The position numbers and the translations under genes are program-made. Of a stretch of DNA of 64,000 nt, positions 16,280 through 24,850 are shown one piece after another (the first letter of the stretch is position 1; every line of letters begins with the position of its first letter). Below the pieces are notes generated by a model that was given only the letters and a program-made list of their open reading frames with translations, was not told the DNA's origin and ran no database searches. Where the stretch lies: positions 62,001 to 126,000 of the forward strand of contig NZ_JBBVGR010000001.1 of NCBI RefSeq assembly GCF_038148855.1, read 5' to 3'. This stretch comes from Phycobacter sedimenti (GTDB taxonomy: Bacteria > Pseudomonadota > Alphaproteobacteria > Rhodobacterales > Rhodobacteraceae).

Positions 16280-18097
16280 GTGAGACCAGAATATTTCTCT
16301 GCGGCACGGGCCCTCGTTGCGGGAATCGTCCTCGTTGCCTCAACCGGTTTTGCATCTGCAGAATCAGCGCATGCCATTGCAATGTATGGAAAACCTGCGC
16401 TCGAGGCTGACTTTGAATCTTTACCGTATGTTAACCCTGATGCCCTAAAGGGCGGCCGCTTGGTGGTTGGAAACACAGGTGGTTTCGATACGCTGAACCC
16501 CTTTTCCCAGAAGGGTACCCCTCCCTGGCAACTCAGGTTCTGGAGCTACGAAAGCCTGATGGGCCGGTCGTGGGACGAACCTTTTACGCTTTACGGCTTG
16601 TTGGCCGAATCACTTGAAGTACCCGATGATCGCTCATGGGTGGAGTTCACTCTGCGCCCGGAGGCCCGGTTTTCCGATGGCAGCCCCGTCACGATCGAGG
16701 ATGTCATCTGGTCCTATGAGACCCTCGGTACCAAAGGGCATCTGCGCTACCGTGGCTTCTGGTCCAAGGTCGAACGGATCGAACAGACCGGCCCCCGCAG
16801 CGTAAAGCTGACGTTCAATACAGAGGATCGCGAGCTGGCCCTGATCGCGGGTCTGCGCCCGATCCTGAAAAAGGACCAATGGGCGGGCAAGGATTTTGCA
16901 GCCTCCGGGTTGACCGAGGCCCCCATCGGGTCCGGCGCCTATGTGGTGAGCGATTTTGAGCCGGGCCGCTTTGTCACTCTGACCCGAAATCCCGACTATT
17001 GGGGCGCCGATTTGCCGTTTCGCCGGGGAACGCAGAATTTCGATGAGCTGCGCATCGACTTTTTCGGAGATGAGACGGTCCTGTTCGAGGCTTTCAAGGC
17101 AGGCGAGCTGAGTGCCTACCGGGAGTTCAATCCAGAAAAATGGCAATCCGCCTATGATTTCCCGGCTGTCCGGCGCGGCGATGTGGTGAAAACGGAAATC
17201 CCGCATCAGCGCCCTTCCGGCATCACGGGGCTGGCCATAAACACCCGCAGGGCTCCGTTGAACGATTGGCGCGTGCGCGAAGCCCTGTTGCTTGCCTTCA
17301 ACTTTGAATACATCAATGGGACGGTTACGGGCGGCCTGCAGCCGCGCATTTCGTCCTATTTCTCCAACTCAGCGCTAGCCATGCAGCCCGGCCCCGCCAC
17401 CGGAAAGGTGCGCGCCCTGCTGGAGCCCTATCGGGCTGATCTTCTGCCCGGCGCGCTTGAGGGGTACGCCCTGCCGCAAAGTGACGGCACCAGCCGCAAT
17501 CGCAAGAACCTCCGCCGTGCTGTCGCGCTGCTGGCCGAGGCCGGTTGGCAGGTTCAGGACGGTGTGTTGAAGAACGCGGATGGACGGTCGCTGGAACTGT
17601 CGGTCCTGTTGCGACAGGGAGATGCCCAAATGAAGACCGTGGTTGAATTGTACGGTCGCGCGCTTGATCGTCTCGGCATCAGATTGACCCCGGAGCTCGT
17701 TGATAATGCTCAATATGTGATGCGTCAAAACGCATTTGACTTTGACCTTACGCGCATCCGCCGCGAACTGTCCCTCAGTCCGGGAAATGAGCAGCGTCTC
17801 TATTGGGGGAAGGCCGGTGTAAACCAGCCGGGCAGCCGCAATCTGATGGGAATCGACAGCCCGGCAGTGGAGGCGATGATCGATCATTTGCTGACCGCCC
17901 AAAGCGCGGAGGACTTTACAGCAGCTGTCCGTTCGCTTGATCGCGTTCTGATTTCCGGCCGCTACGTTATTCCGATCTGGCAATACGACAGAGGCCGGAT
18001 CGCCCATGTGAAGGCCTTGCGCCACCCGGAAAAATCACCGATCTACGGCGACCGTAGCGACTATTTTCCCGATGTGTGGTGGTACCAGCCGGAATGA
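16280..18097 (+). CDS. ABC transporter oligopeptide-binding protein (SBP family 5, YejA-like)
   Basis: A 605-residue periplasmic solute-binding protein for peptide-like ligands. Residues 1-27 form a signal peptide (cut near ASAES). The family 5 signature is seen in KGGRLVVGNTGGFDTLNPF, FTLRPEARFSDGSPVTIEDV, and the C-terminal VIPIWQYDRGRIAHV. The size and the WYQPE ending resemble YejA, the binding protein for microcin C and related peptides. The start is a GTG at 16280 with no good Shine-Dalgarno. No permease or ATPase gene is adjacent, so it must work with a transporter encoded elsewhere. Confidence 0.88.
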   Translation: MRPEYFSAARALVAGIVLVASTGFASAESAHAIAMYGKPALEADFESLPYVNPDALKGGRLVVGNTGGFDTLNPFSQKGTPPWQLRFWSYESLMGRSWDEPFTLYGLLAESLEVPDDRSWVEFTLRPEARFSDGSPVTIEDVIWSYETLGTKGHLRYRGFWSKVERIEQTGPRSVKLTFNTEDRELALIAGLRPILKKDQWAGKDFAASGLTEAPIGSGAYVVSDFEPGRFVTLTRNPDYWGADLPFRRGTQNFDELRIDFFGDETVLFEAFKAGELSAYREFNPEKWQSAYDFPAVRRGDVVKTEIPHQRPSGITGLAINTRRAPLNDWRVREALLLAFNFEYINGTVTGGLQPRISSYFSNSALAMQPGPATGKVRALLEPYRADLLPGALEGYALPQSDGTSRNRKNLRRAVALLAEAGWQVQDGVLKNADGRSLELSVLLRQGDAQMKTVVELYGRALDRLGIRLTPELVDNAQYVMRQNAFDFDLTRIRRELSLSPGNEQRLYWGKAGVNQPGSRNLMGIDSPAVEAMIDHLLTAQSAEDFTAAVRSLDRVLISGRYVIPIWQYDRGRIAHVKALRHPEKSPIYGDRSDYFPDVWWYQPE

Positions 18098-18214
18098 GCG
18101 GGGCCGCCTGTCACAAACCCCGCCCCGGGCTGGCGTAACAGAATTGTTTCATTTTTTTCCAGTTTTGCTACGATACCTTCGGGTCGTTGGTATGGTTGCG
18201 TGGGGAGAAACAAA

Positions 18215-18457
18215 ATGACAGAGCATTTTGCGACTGCCAGTTGGGCCGTGCGCTTCCCTCGCGCCAAGCAGCGCTTCCCCTATCTCCAGCGTCGTCTTGC
18301 GCCCTGTCCTGTCCGAGATAAGGATGGGTTCATAGCCTACCTTGCGCAGTCCCATCACCTGACCCTCACAGAAGCGCGGGAAGAGGCGGACGATTTCCTG
18401 TTCTGGGAGAGCCTGCATGCCGAGCTGGAAGTGGACTTTGAAGCGGACCTGATTTGA
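18215..18457 (+). CDS. Small hypothetical protein
   Basis: An 80-residue protein starting MTEHFATASWAV behind a GGGGAG site about 8 nt upstream. The N-terminal half is basic (FPRAKQRFPYLQRRLAP) and the C-terminal half acidic and probably helical (TEAREEADDFLFWESLHAE). There is no signal, membrane segment or recognised domain. Codon use resembles the neighbours, supporting a real gene. It lies 117 bp after the solute-binding protein and is convergent with the XRE regulator. Confidence 0.6.
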   Translation: MTEHFATASWAVRFPRAKQRFPYLQRRLAPCPVRDKDGFIAYLAQSHHLTLTEAREEADDFLFWESLHAELEVDFEADLI

Positions 18458-18468
18458 AAATCAGTCGC

Positions 18469-19092
18469 TTAGGTCAAGGATGTCACCCACAGAATGGTTG
18501 CATCTTCCGGGCTTGTTGAAATCACGTTATGCCCCATCGCAGCGTCGTAATAGGCGCTGTCGCCGCGGCGCATTTCGACCGGCTCGTAGAACTCCGTATA
18601 GAGCATGATCACGCCGGTCAGCACGTATAGGAACTCTTCCCCGTCATGGCGCACCCAGCCGTCGAATTCTTCCATCGAGCGGGCACGCACACGGGCCCGA
18701 TACGGCAGCATCTGCTTGCGAGTCAGCCCGTCCGCCAGCAGCTCATGTTCGTAGGTCGCAGTGGCCTGCGCCGAACCTTCTCCGGACTTGGTCACCGTCA
18801 TGCGCCCATTCACCTGCTCGCGCTGTGGCGGCGTGAACAGTTGCGGCACCGAGATCTGCAACCCCACCGCAAGTTTCTTCAGGGCATCGTACGTGGGTGA
18901 CATCTGCCCGTTTTCGATCTTGGAGAGGGTCGAGCGGGCCAGACCGGCCTGATTGGCGGCATGTTCCAGGGTCCAGTCGCGGGCCTTGCGCAACTCGCGC
19001 ACCCGTGCCCCCAGGTCTAGGGGCTCGGCTTGCGCGCTGTCCCCGCCTGCGCGGGCAATGGTGATCAGGGTTTTGGGGTCGCGATCCGTCAT
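18469..19092 (-). CDS. XRE-family transcriptional regulator with cupin domain
   Basis: A 207-residue DNA-binding regulator. The helix-turn-helix spans about residues 27-85 (ARVRELRKARDWTLEHAA, then GLARSTLSKIENGQMSPTYD). A C-terminal cupin-2 barrel from about 120 (WVRHDGEEFLYVLTGVI ... GDSAYYDAAMGHNV) probably senses a small metabolite. It is divergent from the acyl-CoA synthetase across 64 bp, so control of that operon and of itself is the simplest inference. Relatives control amino acid, polyamine or fatty acid metabolism. Confidence 0.9.
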   Translation of the reverse strand: MTDRDPKTLITIARAGGDSAQAEPLDLGARVRELRKARDWTLEHAANQAGLARSTLSKIENGQMSPTYDALKKLAVGLQISVPQLFTPPQREQVNGRMTVTKSGEGSAQATATYEHELLADGLTRKQMLPYRARVRARSMEEFDGWVRHDGEEFLYVLTGVIMLYTEFYEPVEMRRGDSAYYDAAMGHNVISTSPEDATILWVTSLT

Positions 19093-19156
19093 GCGGTTTC
19101 TATAGGGCGCGCCGCCACCGCTTGCAACGCGGCACGTGTCACGCTAGCCAAGGTTC

Positions 19157-20665
19157 ATGATATCGGAATATGACACCGGCCCTTTTGCGCCTTGCCCTGA
19201 GCCATTCAATCTGGCCGCCCATGTGCTGCGTCACGCAGAGGACCAGCCTGACAAACCTGCGCTTGAGGTTCTTGGGGCGAGGTCCTCCACGTCCTGGACA
19301 TATGCTCAGCTCGAAGCCGCTGTGCGCGGGACCGGCACAGGGCTGCTGAAAGCTGGATTAAGGCCCGGCGATATCATCCTGATGCGCCTTGGAAATACCG
19401 TGGATTTTCCAATTGCCTATCTTGGAGCGATTGCCGCTGGATTGGTGCCAGTTCCAACCTCGGCCCAGCTGACCGAACCCGAAACCGCCAGGATGATCGC
19501 AGATCTGGATGTGGCTGCGGTGCTGCGTGACCCGAGCGTGGCCAGCGCCGGACATGCGCGGCAGATCCATTTGCCTGACCTGCAAGCGATGCGCGGCCTT
19601 CCGCCCTGCGACTATGACATGGGGGATCCGAACCGTCTGGCCTATGTGGTCTTTACCTCGGGAACCAGCGGGTCTGCCCGGGCGGTTGCACATGCCCACC
19701 GGGCGATCTGGGCGCGACAGATGATGGTACATGACTGGTATGACCTGAAGGCAGATGACCGGCTGATGCATGCCGGGGCCTTCAACTGGACCTTCACCCT
19801 CGGCACTGGGCTCATGGATCCATGGACGATGGGCGCAACGGCACTTATCCCTGAGCCGGGAACTCCGCCAGAGGCCCTGCCTGCGCTTTTGCGCCAAAGC
19901 CGCGCCAGTGTTTTTGCCGCGGCGCCAGGCGTCTACCGCAAGCTCTTGACCCATGGTGGCGATCTGTCCCTTCCGGATCTTCGGCATGGGCTATGCGCTG
20001 GGGAAAAGCTGTCCCTTCACCTTTCAGAGCTCTGGACACATCGCACGGGCACCGCCCTTTACGAGGCTTACGGGATGTCGGAGTGCTCGACCTTCATTTC
20101 CTCCTGTCCGGACCACCCGGCCCGCGGAGAGGCGTTGGGACGGCCGCAAACCGGTCGCCGCGTTGCCATCCTGGGCCCTGACGGACCGGTTCCGCGCGGC
20201 GCAGAAGGAACCATCGCCATTCATCGCAGCGATCCGGGATTGATGCTCGGCTATCTGGGCGCCCCGCAGGAAACCGAGGCCCGCATGCAGGGTGACTGGT
20301 TCCTGACCGGGGATCAGGGCGCCATGGCTGTGGACGGGCAGATTACCTACCTTGGGCGCGCAGATGACATGATGAACGCCGGGGGCTTTCGTGTATCCCC
20401 GATCGAGGTGGAAACCGCCCTTTCGGCCCATCCCGGCATAACCCAGGTCGGCGTCACCACCGTCGAGATCAAGGAAGACACCCATATCATCGTGGCTTTT
20501 TACACAGGTCCTCACGATCTTGAGATCAAGGCGCTGGAGACCTTTGCAGCGGAGCGGCTGGCGCGCTACAAGCAGCCCCGCGCCTATGTGCGCGTCGAAG
20601 CTCTGCCTGTCGGCGCAAACGGAAAGCTGCTGCGGCGCGCCCTGCCCGCCCATTTCACCCGATAG
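19157..20665 (+). CDS. AMP-dependent acyl-CoA synthetase (benzoate-CoA-ligase-like)
   Basis: A 502-residue class I adenylate-forming enzyme that activates a carboxylic acid via acyl-AMP to its CoA thioester. Core motifs are the phosphate loop VFTSGTSGSARAVAH, the A5 block YEAYGMSEC, the A8 hinge GRADDMMNAGGFRVSP and the C-terminal catalytic lysine region GANGKLLRRAL. The substrate cannot be told from sequence; the layout resembles aryl- or medium-chain ligases. It is the first gene of a likely operon with the FrnE-like and channel genes (gaps 17 and 12 bp), facing the XRE-cupin regulator. Confidence 0.88.
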   Translation: MISEYDTGPFAPCPEPFNLAAHVLRHAEDQPDKPALEVLGARSSTSWTYAQLEAAVRGTGTGLLKAGLRPGDIILMRLGNTVDFPIAYLGAIAAGLVPVPTSAQLTEPETARMIADLDVAAVLRDPSVASAGHARQIHLPDLQAMRGLPPCDYDMGDPNRLAYVVFTSGTSGSARAVAHAHRAIWARQMMVHDWYDLKADDRLMHAGAFNWTFTLGTGLMDPWTMGATALIPEPGTPPEALPALLRQSRASVFAAAPGVYRKLLTHGGDLSLPDLRHGLCAGEKLSLHLSELWTHRTGTALYEAYGMSECSTFISSCPDHPARGEALGRPQTGRRVAILGPDGPVPRGAEGTIAIHRSDPGLMLGYLGAPQETEARMQGDWFLTGDQGAMAVDGQITYLGRADDMMNAGGFRVSPIEVETALSAHPGITQVGVTTVEIKEDTHIIVAFYTGPHDLEIKALETFAAERLARYKQPRAYVRVEALPVGANGKLLRRALPAHFTR

Positions 20666-20682
20666 CCCCGAAGGAGCGCCTC

Positions 20683-21351
20683 ATGACGCAAGATACGATG
20701 GTCAAGCTGGACATTCTCTCTGATCCGATTTGCCCCTGGTGCTATATTGGCAAGGCCCATCTCGACAAGGCCCTCGCCGAGGTTCCGGATCATCCCTTTG
20801 TGATCGAATGGCATCCCTTTCAACTCAATCCGGACATGCCGGATGAAGGCATGGACCGGCGCGCCTACCTGGAGGCAAAGTTCGGCGGCAAGGATGGCGC
20901 GGTCCGGGCCTATGCCCCAGTTGTCGATCATGTCGAGAAAGCCGGTTTGTCCGTTGATTTCGAGGCGATGCAGCGCACTCCTAACACGCTGGATGCACAT
21001 CGTCTGATCCACTGGGCCGGGATCGAAGGCAAACAGACCGAAGCGGTTGATGCTCTTTTTGCGGCCTATTTCACCAAAGGTCAGGATATCGGGGATCCCG
21101 AAATCCTTGCCGATATCGCGTCGGATATCGGGATGGAGCGTGACGTGGTTCTCAAGCTGCTTGAAGGCGACAGCGACCGTGAGACGATCAGAACCCGCGA
21201 CGCACACTCCCGCAAGATGGGCGTGACCTCGGTCCCCACCTTCATTGTGGCAAATCAGCACGCAGTTCCCGGAGCCCAGCCGCCCGAGTTGTGGAAGCAG
21301 GTGATCGAGGATATTCTGCGGCAAATCAAATCCGCCCCCGACGCCGAGTAG
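20683..21351 (+). CDS. DsbA-family oxidoreductase, FrnE-like
   Basis: A 222-residue thioredoxin-fold protein with the redox motif CPWC at residues 17-20 and an inserted helical domain. It has no signal peptide, so it acts in the cytoplasm. VTSVPTFIVANQHAVPGAQP, with the cis-proline, matches the FrnE subfamily, linked to polyketide synthesis or oxidative-stress disulfide chemistry. AAGGAG lies 8 nt before the ATG. Its link to the upstream acyl-CoA synthetase is by position only. Confidence 0.9.
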   Translation: MTQDTMVKLDILSDPICPWCYIGKAHLDKALAEVPDHPFVIEWHPFQLNPDMPDEGMDRRAYLEAKFGGKDGAVRAYAPVVDHVEKAGLSVDFEAMQRTPNTLDAHRLIHWAGIEGKQTEAVDALFAAYFTKGQDIGDPEILADIASDIGMERDVVLKLLEGDSDRETIRTRDAHSRKMGVTSVPTFIVANQHAVPGAQPPELWKQVIEDILRQIKSAPDAE

Positions 21352-21363
21352 ATTGCGCCGCTC

Positions 21364-21738
21364 ATGCAGTTCAAACGTTCCAGTATCTTCGCCACCCTGA
21401 TTGGCATCATTGCACTGAGTACGGCGTATTTTCACTACTTTGAAGACTGGAGCATTCTCGACAGTCTGTTCTTTACGGTGGTCACCATTTCCACCGTGGG
21501 ATACGGCAATCTGGTCCCCGTCACGGTGGCCGGAAAAATCGGAACGATGGTTGTCATTTTCAGCGGGCTTGGCGTTTTTGCCCTGGCGATGCGCGAATTT
21601 GCCCTCTACCAGATCCAGAAACGCGAAGAACAAAGCGAATGGCTGGTGGCGCGGCTGGGTCGGCACCACCACGAGGCGCCACCAGCCAACGAAGACGACT
21701 GTCCCGATCCGGCCCCTTTCGAGCCGGGAAAACGCTAA
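21364..21738 (+). CDS. Two-transmembrane potassium channel
   Basis: A 124-residue Ion_trans_2 protein. TM1 spans about residues 8-24, followed by a pore helix and the selectivity filter TVGYGN (44-49), then TM2 (about 57-77). A charged cytosolic tail ends ANEDDCPDPAPFEPGKR with HHH near 105. It lacks the RCK/TrkA domain that gates most prokaryotic channels, so it is a minimal KcsA-like pore. It starts 12 bp after the FrnE-like gene. Confidence 0.9.
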   Translation: MQFKRSSIFATLIGIIALSTAYFHYFEDWSILDSLFFTVVTISTVGYGNLVPVTVAGKIGTMVVIFSGLGVFALAMREFALYQIQKREEQSEWLVARLGRHHHEAPPANEDDCPDPAPFEPGKR

Positions 21739-21743
21739 GGCAA

Positions 21744-21778
21744 CGGCTGTCGCGCAGCCGCGCACAGACTCCTGTGCG
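21744..21778 (+). repeat. Two back-to-back hairpins after the K+ channel gene
   Basis: CGGCTG-TCGCG-CAGCCG (21744-21760) is followed without a gap by CGCACAG-ACTC-CTGTGCG (21761-21778). There is no T tract, so this is not a classical terminator. It may protect the 3' end or cause processing or pausing between the channel and exporter genes. Confidence 0.4.
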
Positions 21779-21838
21779 GCCTCGGTTATGGCACCGCCCG
21801 GATATTCGTGATACCGCGCCTCTAGCGCCGCCCGGATT

Positions 21839-21857
21839 GGATCCGATTTCCGGATCC
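21839..21857 (+). repeat. Hairpin in the leader of the MFS exporter gene
   Basis: GGATCCG (21839-21845) and CGGATCC (21851-21857) form a 7-bp stem with a 5-nt loop, 26 bp before the exporter ATG. Role unknown. Confidence 0.3.
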
Positions 21858-21883
21858 CTCTGAAGTGGTGCAAGAGGTCATTC

Positions 21884-23119
21884 ATGTCACAATCCCTTTC
21901 AAGCCCCACATCAAATCCGATGTCCAAGGGCGAATTCGTCGCCCTCATCGCGATGATGTTTGCAACCATCGCCTTTTCGATCGATGCAATGCTCCCGGCC
22001 CTGCCGGAAATTGGCCAAACACTCAGCCCTGATCATGTGAACCGGGCGCAGCTGATCATCACCTCCTTTGTCCTGGGCATGGGGATCGGTACGTTCTTTA
22101 CCGGCCCGCTCTCTGACGCTCTGGGCCGCCGCCCCGTCATCTTCGGGGGCGTTCTGCTGTATATCCTGTCTGCGGCGGCTGCCTGGGCGGCCGAGTCGCT
22201 TGAGCTTGCGTTGCTGGCCCGTCTGACGATGGGCCTTGGAGCGGCCGGCCCGCGCGTTGTGGCCATGGCCGTCGTCCGGGACCTTTACTCGGGCCGTGAA
22301 ATGGCGCGTGTGGTGTCGGTGGCCATGATGATCTTCACGCTGGTTCCAGCCGTTGCGCCTCTGCTTGGTGCCGGGATCATTGCGTTTTCGAGCTGGCGCG
22401 GAATTTTCGTCGCTTTCGTGGGGTTTGCGGTCATTATCGCCCTTTGGATGGGACTGAGACTGCCGGAAACCCTGGCGCTTTCCGACCGGCGCCCCATTCG
22501 GATTTCACTGATGACCGGCGCACTCAGGGAGATGATCTCCCATCCGACGGTGCGCCTGTCCATCCTGGCCCAGTGCCTGTGTCTGGGGATGCTGTTCACC
22601 ATGATCACCCTGGTGCAACCGGCCTATGATGTCGTTTTTGACCAGGCCGAGAGCTTTCCATACTGGTTCTTTGTCGTCGCTCTCATTGCCGGCACCGGAA
22701 GTCTGCTGAACGCCATGCTTGTTGTCCGCCTTGGCATGCGCCGTATGGTGACGATGGCATTGGCTGTTCAGATCGGCTTGTCCGCCACCATGCTGGTTCT
22801 CGAGACCCTGCCGCTGGACAACACGGTGGCCTTTGGGCTGTTCGTGGCCTGGCAGACAAGCGTGTTCTTCATGGCGGGCGTCACCCTTGGCAACCTCAAC
22901 GCCATGGCGATGGAGCCGATGGGGCATATCGCGGGTATGGCGGCCTCGGTCATGGGCGCGATTTCGACCGTCGCCGCAGCCGCGATCGCCGCGCCGGTGG
23001 GGCTATTGTTTGACGGATCCCTGCTGCCCCTGACCGCCGGTATCCTGGCGATGTCCCTGCTCGGGTTCCTTGTGATGCTCCATATGGCCCGGGTTGAGGC
23101 CCGCCTGCCCACCTTATAA
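21884..23119 (+). CDS. MFS multidrug exporter, Bcr/CflA family
   Basis: A 411-residue inner-membrane drug:proton antiporter with about 12 helices. The N-terminal FSIDAMLPALPEIG and the motif-A loop GPLSDALGRRPVI are diagnostic of the Bcr/CflA group (bicyclomycin, sulfonamide and other exports). RLTMGLGAAGPRVVAMAVVRDL is the motif-C-like region. Substrate unknown. A terminator-like hairpin at 23148 follows. Confidence 0.9.
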   Translation: MSQSLSSPTSNPMSKGEFVALIAMMFATIAFSIDAMLPALPEIGQTLSPDHVNRAQLIITSFVLGMGIGTFFTGPLSDALGRRPVIFGGVLLYILSAAAAWAAESLELALLARLTMGLGAAGPRVVAMAVVRDLYSGREMARVVSVAMMIFTLVPAVAPLLGAGIIAFSSWRGIFVAFVGFAVIIALWMGLRLPETLALSDRRPIRISLMTGALREMISHPTVRLSILAQCLCLGMLFTMITLVQPAYDVVFDQAESFPYWFFVVALIAGTGSLLNAMLVVRLGMRRMVTMALAVQIGLSATMLVLETLPLDNTVAFGLFVAWQTSVFFMAGVTLGNLNAMAMEPMGHIAGMAASVMGAISTVAAAAIAAPVGLLFDGSLLPLTAGILAMSLLGFLVMLHMARVEARLPTL

Positions 23120-23147
23120 CGGCTTGCGAGAAAAGTGCGACTTCCCT

Positions 23148-23177
23148 AACCTCTCCAACAGTTTGGAGAGGTTTTTT
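23148..23177 (+). terminator. Terminator-like hairpin covering the next gene's ribosome binding site
   Basis: Perfect 11-bp stem AACCTCTCCAA (23148-23158) / TTGGAGAGGTT (23163-23173) with a 4-nt loop and six T (23172-23177). The 3' arm contains GGAGAGG, the only Shine-Dalgarno of the gene starting at 23179. It can therefore stop exporter transcription and also mask translation of the next gene. Confidence 0.85.
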
Positions 23178-23178
23178 C

Positions 23179-24849
23179 ATGGAAGACTCTTATTACGATC
23201 TGGGTGATTATTCCTGTCCGGTGACCACCGCGTCCCCGGACGCGCAGCTTTGGTTTGATCGGGGCCTGATCTGGACCTATGGCTATAATCATCAAGAGGC
23301 CTGTGCCTGTTTCCGCCGCGCGATCGAGGCGGACCCGGGCTGCGCCATGGCCTACTGGGGCCTCTCTTATGCGTCCGGACCGAATTACAACATGCCATGG
23401 GAGCTACACGATCCGGCAACCCGGGCAGAGGCGCTGGCCACTGCCTATGACGCCACCCAGGCCGCGTTGGACCGGCTTGAGGGGTGTCGCCCGGCGGAAA
23501 GGGTCCTGATCGAAGCATTAACGGCCCGCTACCCCCGGCGTTTGCCCATTGACGATATGCACCCATGGGATCATGCCTTTGCCGATGCAATGCGCGCGGG
23601 GTTTGCCGAGGTCCCGGATCATCTGGATCTGCGCTGCGTCTACGTTGAAAGCCTTCTGAACCTCACGCCCTGGAAAATGTGGGATCTCAAGACCGGCACG
23701 CCAGCAAAGGGGGCATCCACGCGTGAGGCGCAAGAGGTTCTGGAGGTCGCGTTTGATCGCAATCCGTCTGCGATGCGCCATCCGGGCCTACTGCACCTTT
23801 ACGTTCATCTGATGGAGATGTCGCCCACGCCGGAAAAGGCCCTGAAGGCCGGGGATGTCTTGCGCACACTGGTTCCGGACGCAGGCCACCTGGTTCACAT
23901 GCCCACCCATATTGACGTGTTGTGCGGATCCTACCGGGACGTGGTCCACTGGAACGAAAAGGCGATTGAGGCCGATCTGAAGTATTACGCCCGCGAAGGC
24001 GCCCATAACATCTATACGGGCTACCGGATGCACGACTATCACTTTGCGATCTACGGCGCTCTATTCCTTGGACAAATAGAGCCCGCCCTGCGCGCCAACA
24101 CAGGCCTGTGGGAGACGGTCCCCGAAGACATGCTGCGCATCGAAAGCCCGCCCATGGCGGACTACTTCGAAAGCTACATGGCGATGCATCCCCATATCCT
24201 GATCCGCTTTGGCCGCTGGGAAGAGGCCAAGGCGCTGGAGTTGCCGAAGGATCAGGACCTGTTCCGCACCCTGACCGCGAGCACGCATTATGCCCGCGGA
24301 CTTGGCCATGCCGCCACTGGTGACGTGGGCCGCGCCGAGGAGGAAGAGCGCCTGTTCCTCGCCGCCAAGGACCGCGTGCCCGAAACCCGCCTTCTGCACA
24401 ATAACCGCGTTGTCGATCTTCTTGAAATCGCGCGGGAAATGCTGCGAGGTGAGATCGAGTACCGCAAAGGGAACTTTGAGGCGGCCTATGCGCATCTGCG
24501 CCGCTCGGTCGCGCTGGATGACAACCTGCCCTATGACGAACCCTGGGGCTGGATGCAGCCAACGCGTCATGCGCTTGGGGCGCTGTTGTTCGAACAGGGC
24601 CACATCACCGAGGCCGAAGCGGTTTACCGCGCAGACCTGGGGCTGGACGGCAGCCTGCCGCGGGCATCGATCCATCCGGATAATGTCTGGAGCCTCAAGG
24701 GCTTGCACGACTGTCTCAGAGCGCGCGGAGAGCAGGTTGAAATCCAGCACATCAGGTTGAAACTGGATCTGGCGCAGGCACGATCCGACGGTGTCATGGC
24801 CTCCTGCGGCTGTGCTCAGGTTGCCATGACACCGGGATGCTGCGGATAG
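23179..24849 (+). CDS. TPR-repeat protein with cysteine-rich C-terminus
   Basis: A 556-residue cytosolic protein of tetratricopeptide-type helical repeats: ACACFRRAIEADPGCAMAYW near the N-terminus, and FEAAYAHLRRSVALDDNLPY and ITEAEAVYRADLGLDGSLP near the C-terminus. The middle is rich in His and aromatic residues (HLYVHLMEM, HMPTHID). The last 15 residues hold four cysteines (SCGCAQ...GCCG), which could bind metal or form disulfides. It resembles uncharacterised TPR proteins of aerobic bacteria; no catalytic motif is visible. Its ribosome binding site is inside the upstream hairpin. It ends 1 bp from the convergent mfd stop. Confidence 0.85.
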   Translation: MEDSYYDLGDYSCPVTTASPDAQLWFDRGLIWTYGYNHQEACACFRRAIEADPGCAMAYWGLSYASGPNYNMPWELHDPATRAEALATAYDATQAALDRLEGCRPAERVLIEALTARYPRRLPIDDMHPWDHAFADAMRAGFAEVPDHLDLRCVYVESLLNLTPWKMWDLKTGTPAKGASTREAQEVLEVAFDRNPSAMRHPGLLHLYVHLMEMSPTPEKALKAGDVLRTLVPDAGHLVHMPTHIDVLCGSYRDVVHWNEKAIEADLKYYAREGAHNIYTGYRMHDYHFAIYGALFLGQIEPALRANTGLWETVPEDMLRIESPPMADYFESYMAMHPHILIRFGRWEEAKALELPKDQDLFRTLTASTHYARGLGHAATGDVGRAEEEERLFLAAKDRVPETRLLHNNRVVDLLEIAREMLRGEIEYRKGNFEAAYAHLRRSVALDDNLPYDEPWGWMQPTRHALGALLFEQGHITEAEAVYRADLGLDGSLPRASIHPDNVWSLKGLHDCLRARGEQVEIQHIRLKLDLAQARSDGVMASCGCAQVAMTPGCCG

Positions 24850-24850
24850 G

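Noticed and set aside
16237..16476. 79-codon minus-strand frame upstream of the candidate sRNA that the terminator might have served
   Set aside because: It overlaps the signal-peptide region of the solute-binding gene, has no ribosome binding site or conserved features, and ends about 70 bp before the sRNA promoter.
18098..18130. Terminator after the solute-binding protein (GCGGGG/CCCCGC)
   Set aside because: Six base pairs, 14-nt loop and no T tract directly after the stem.
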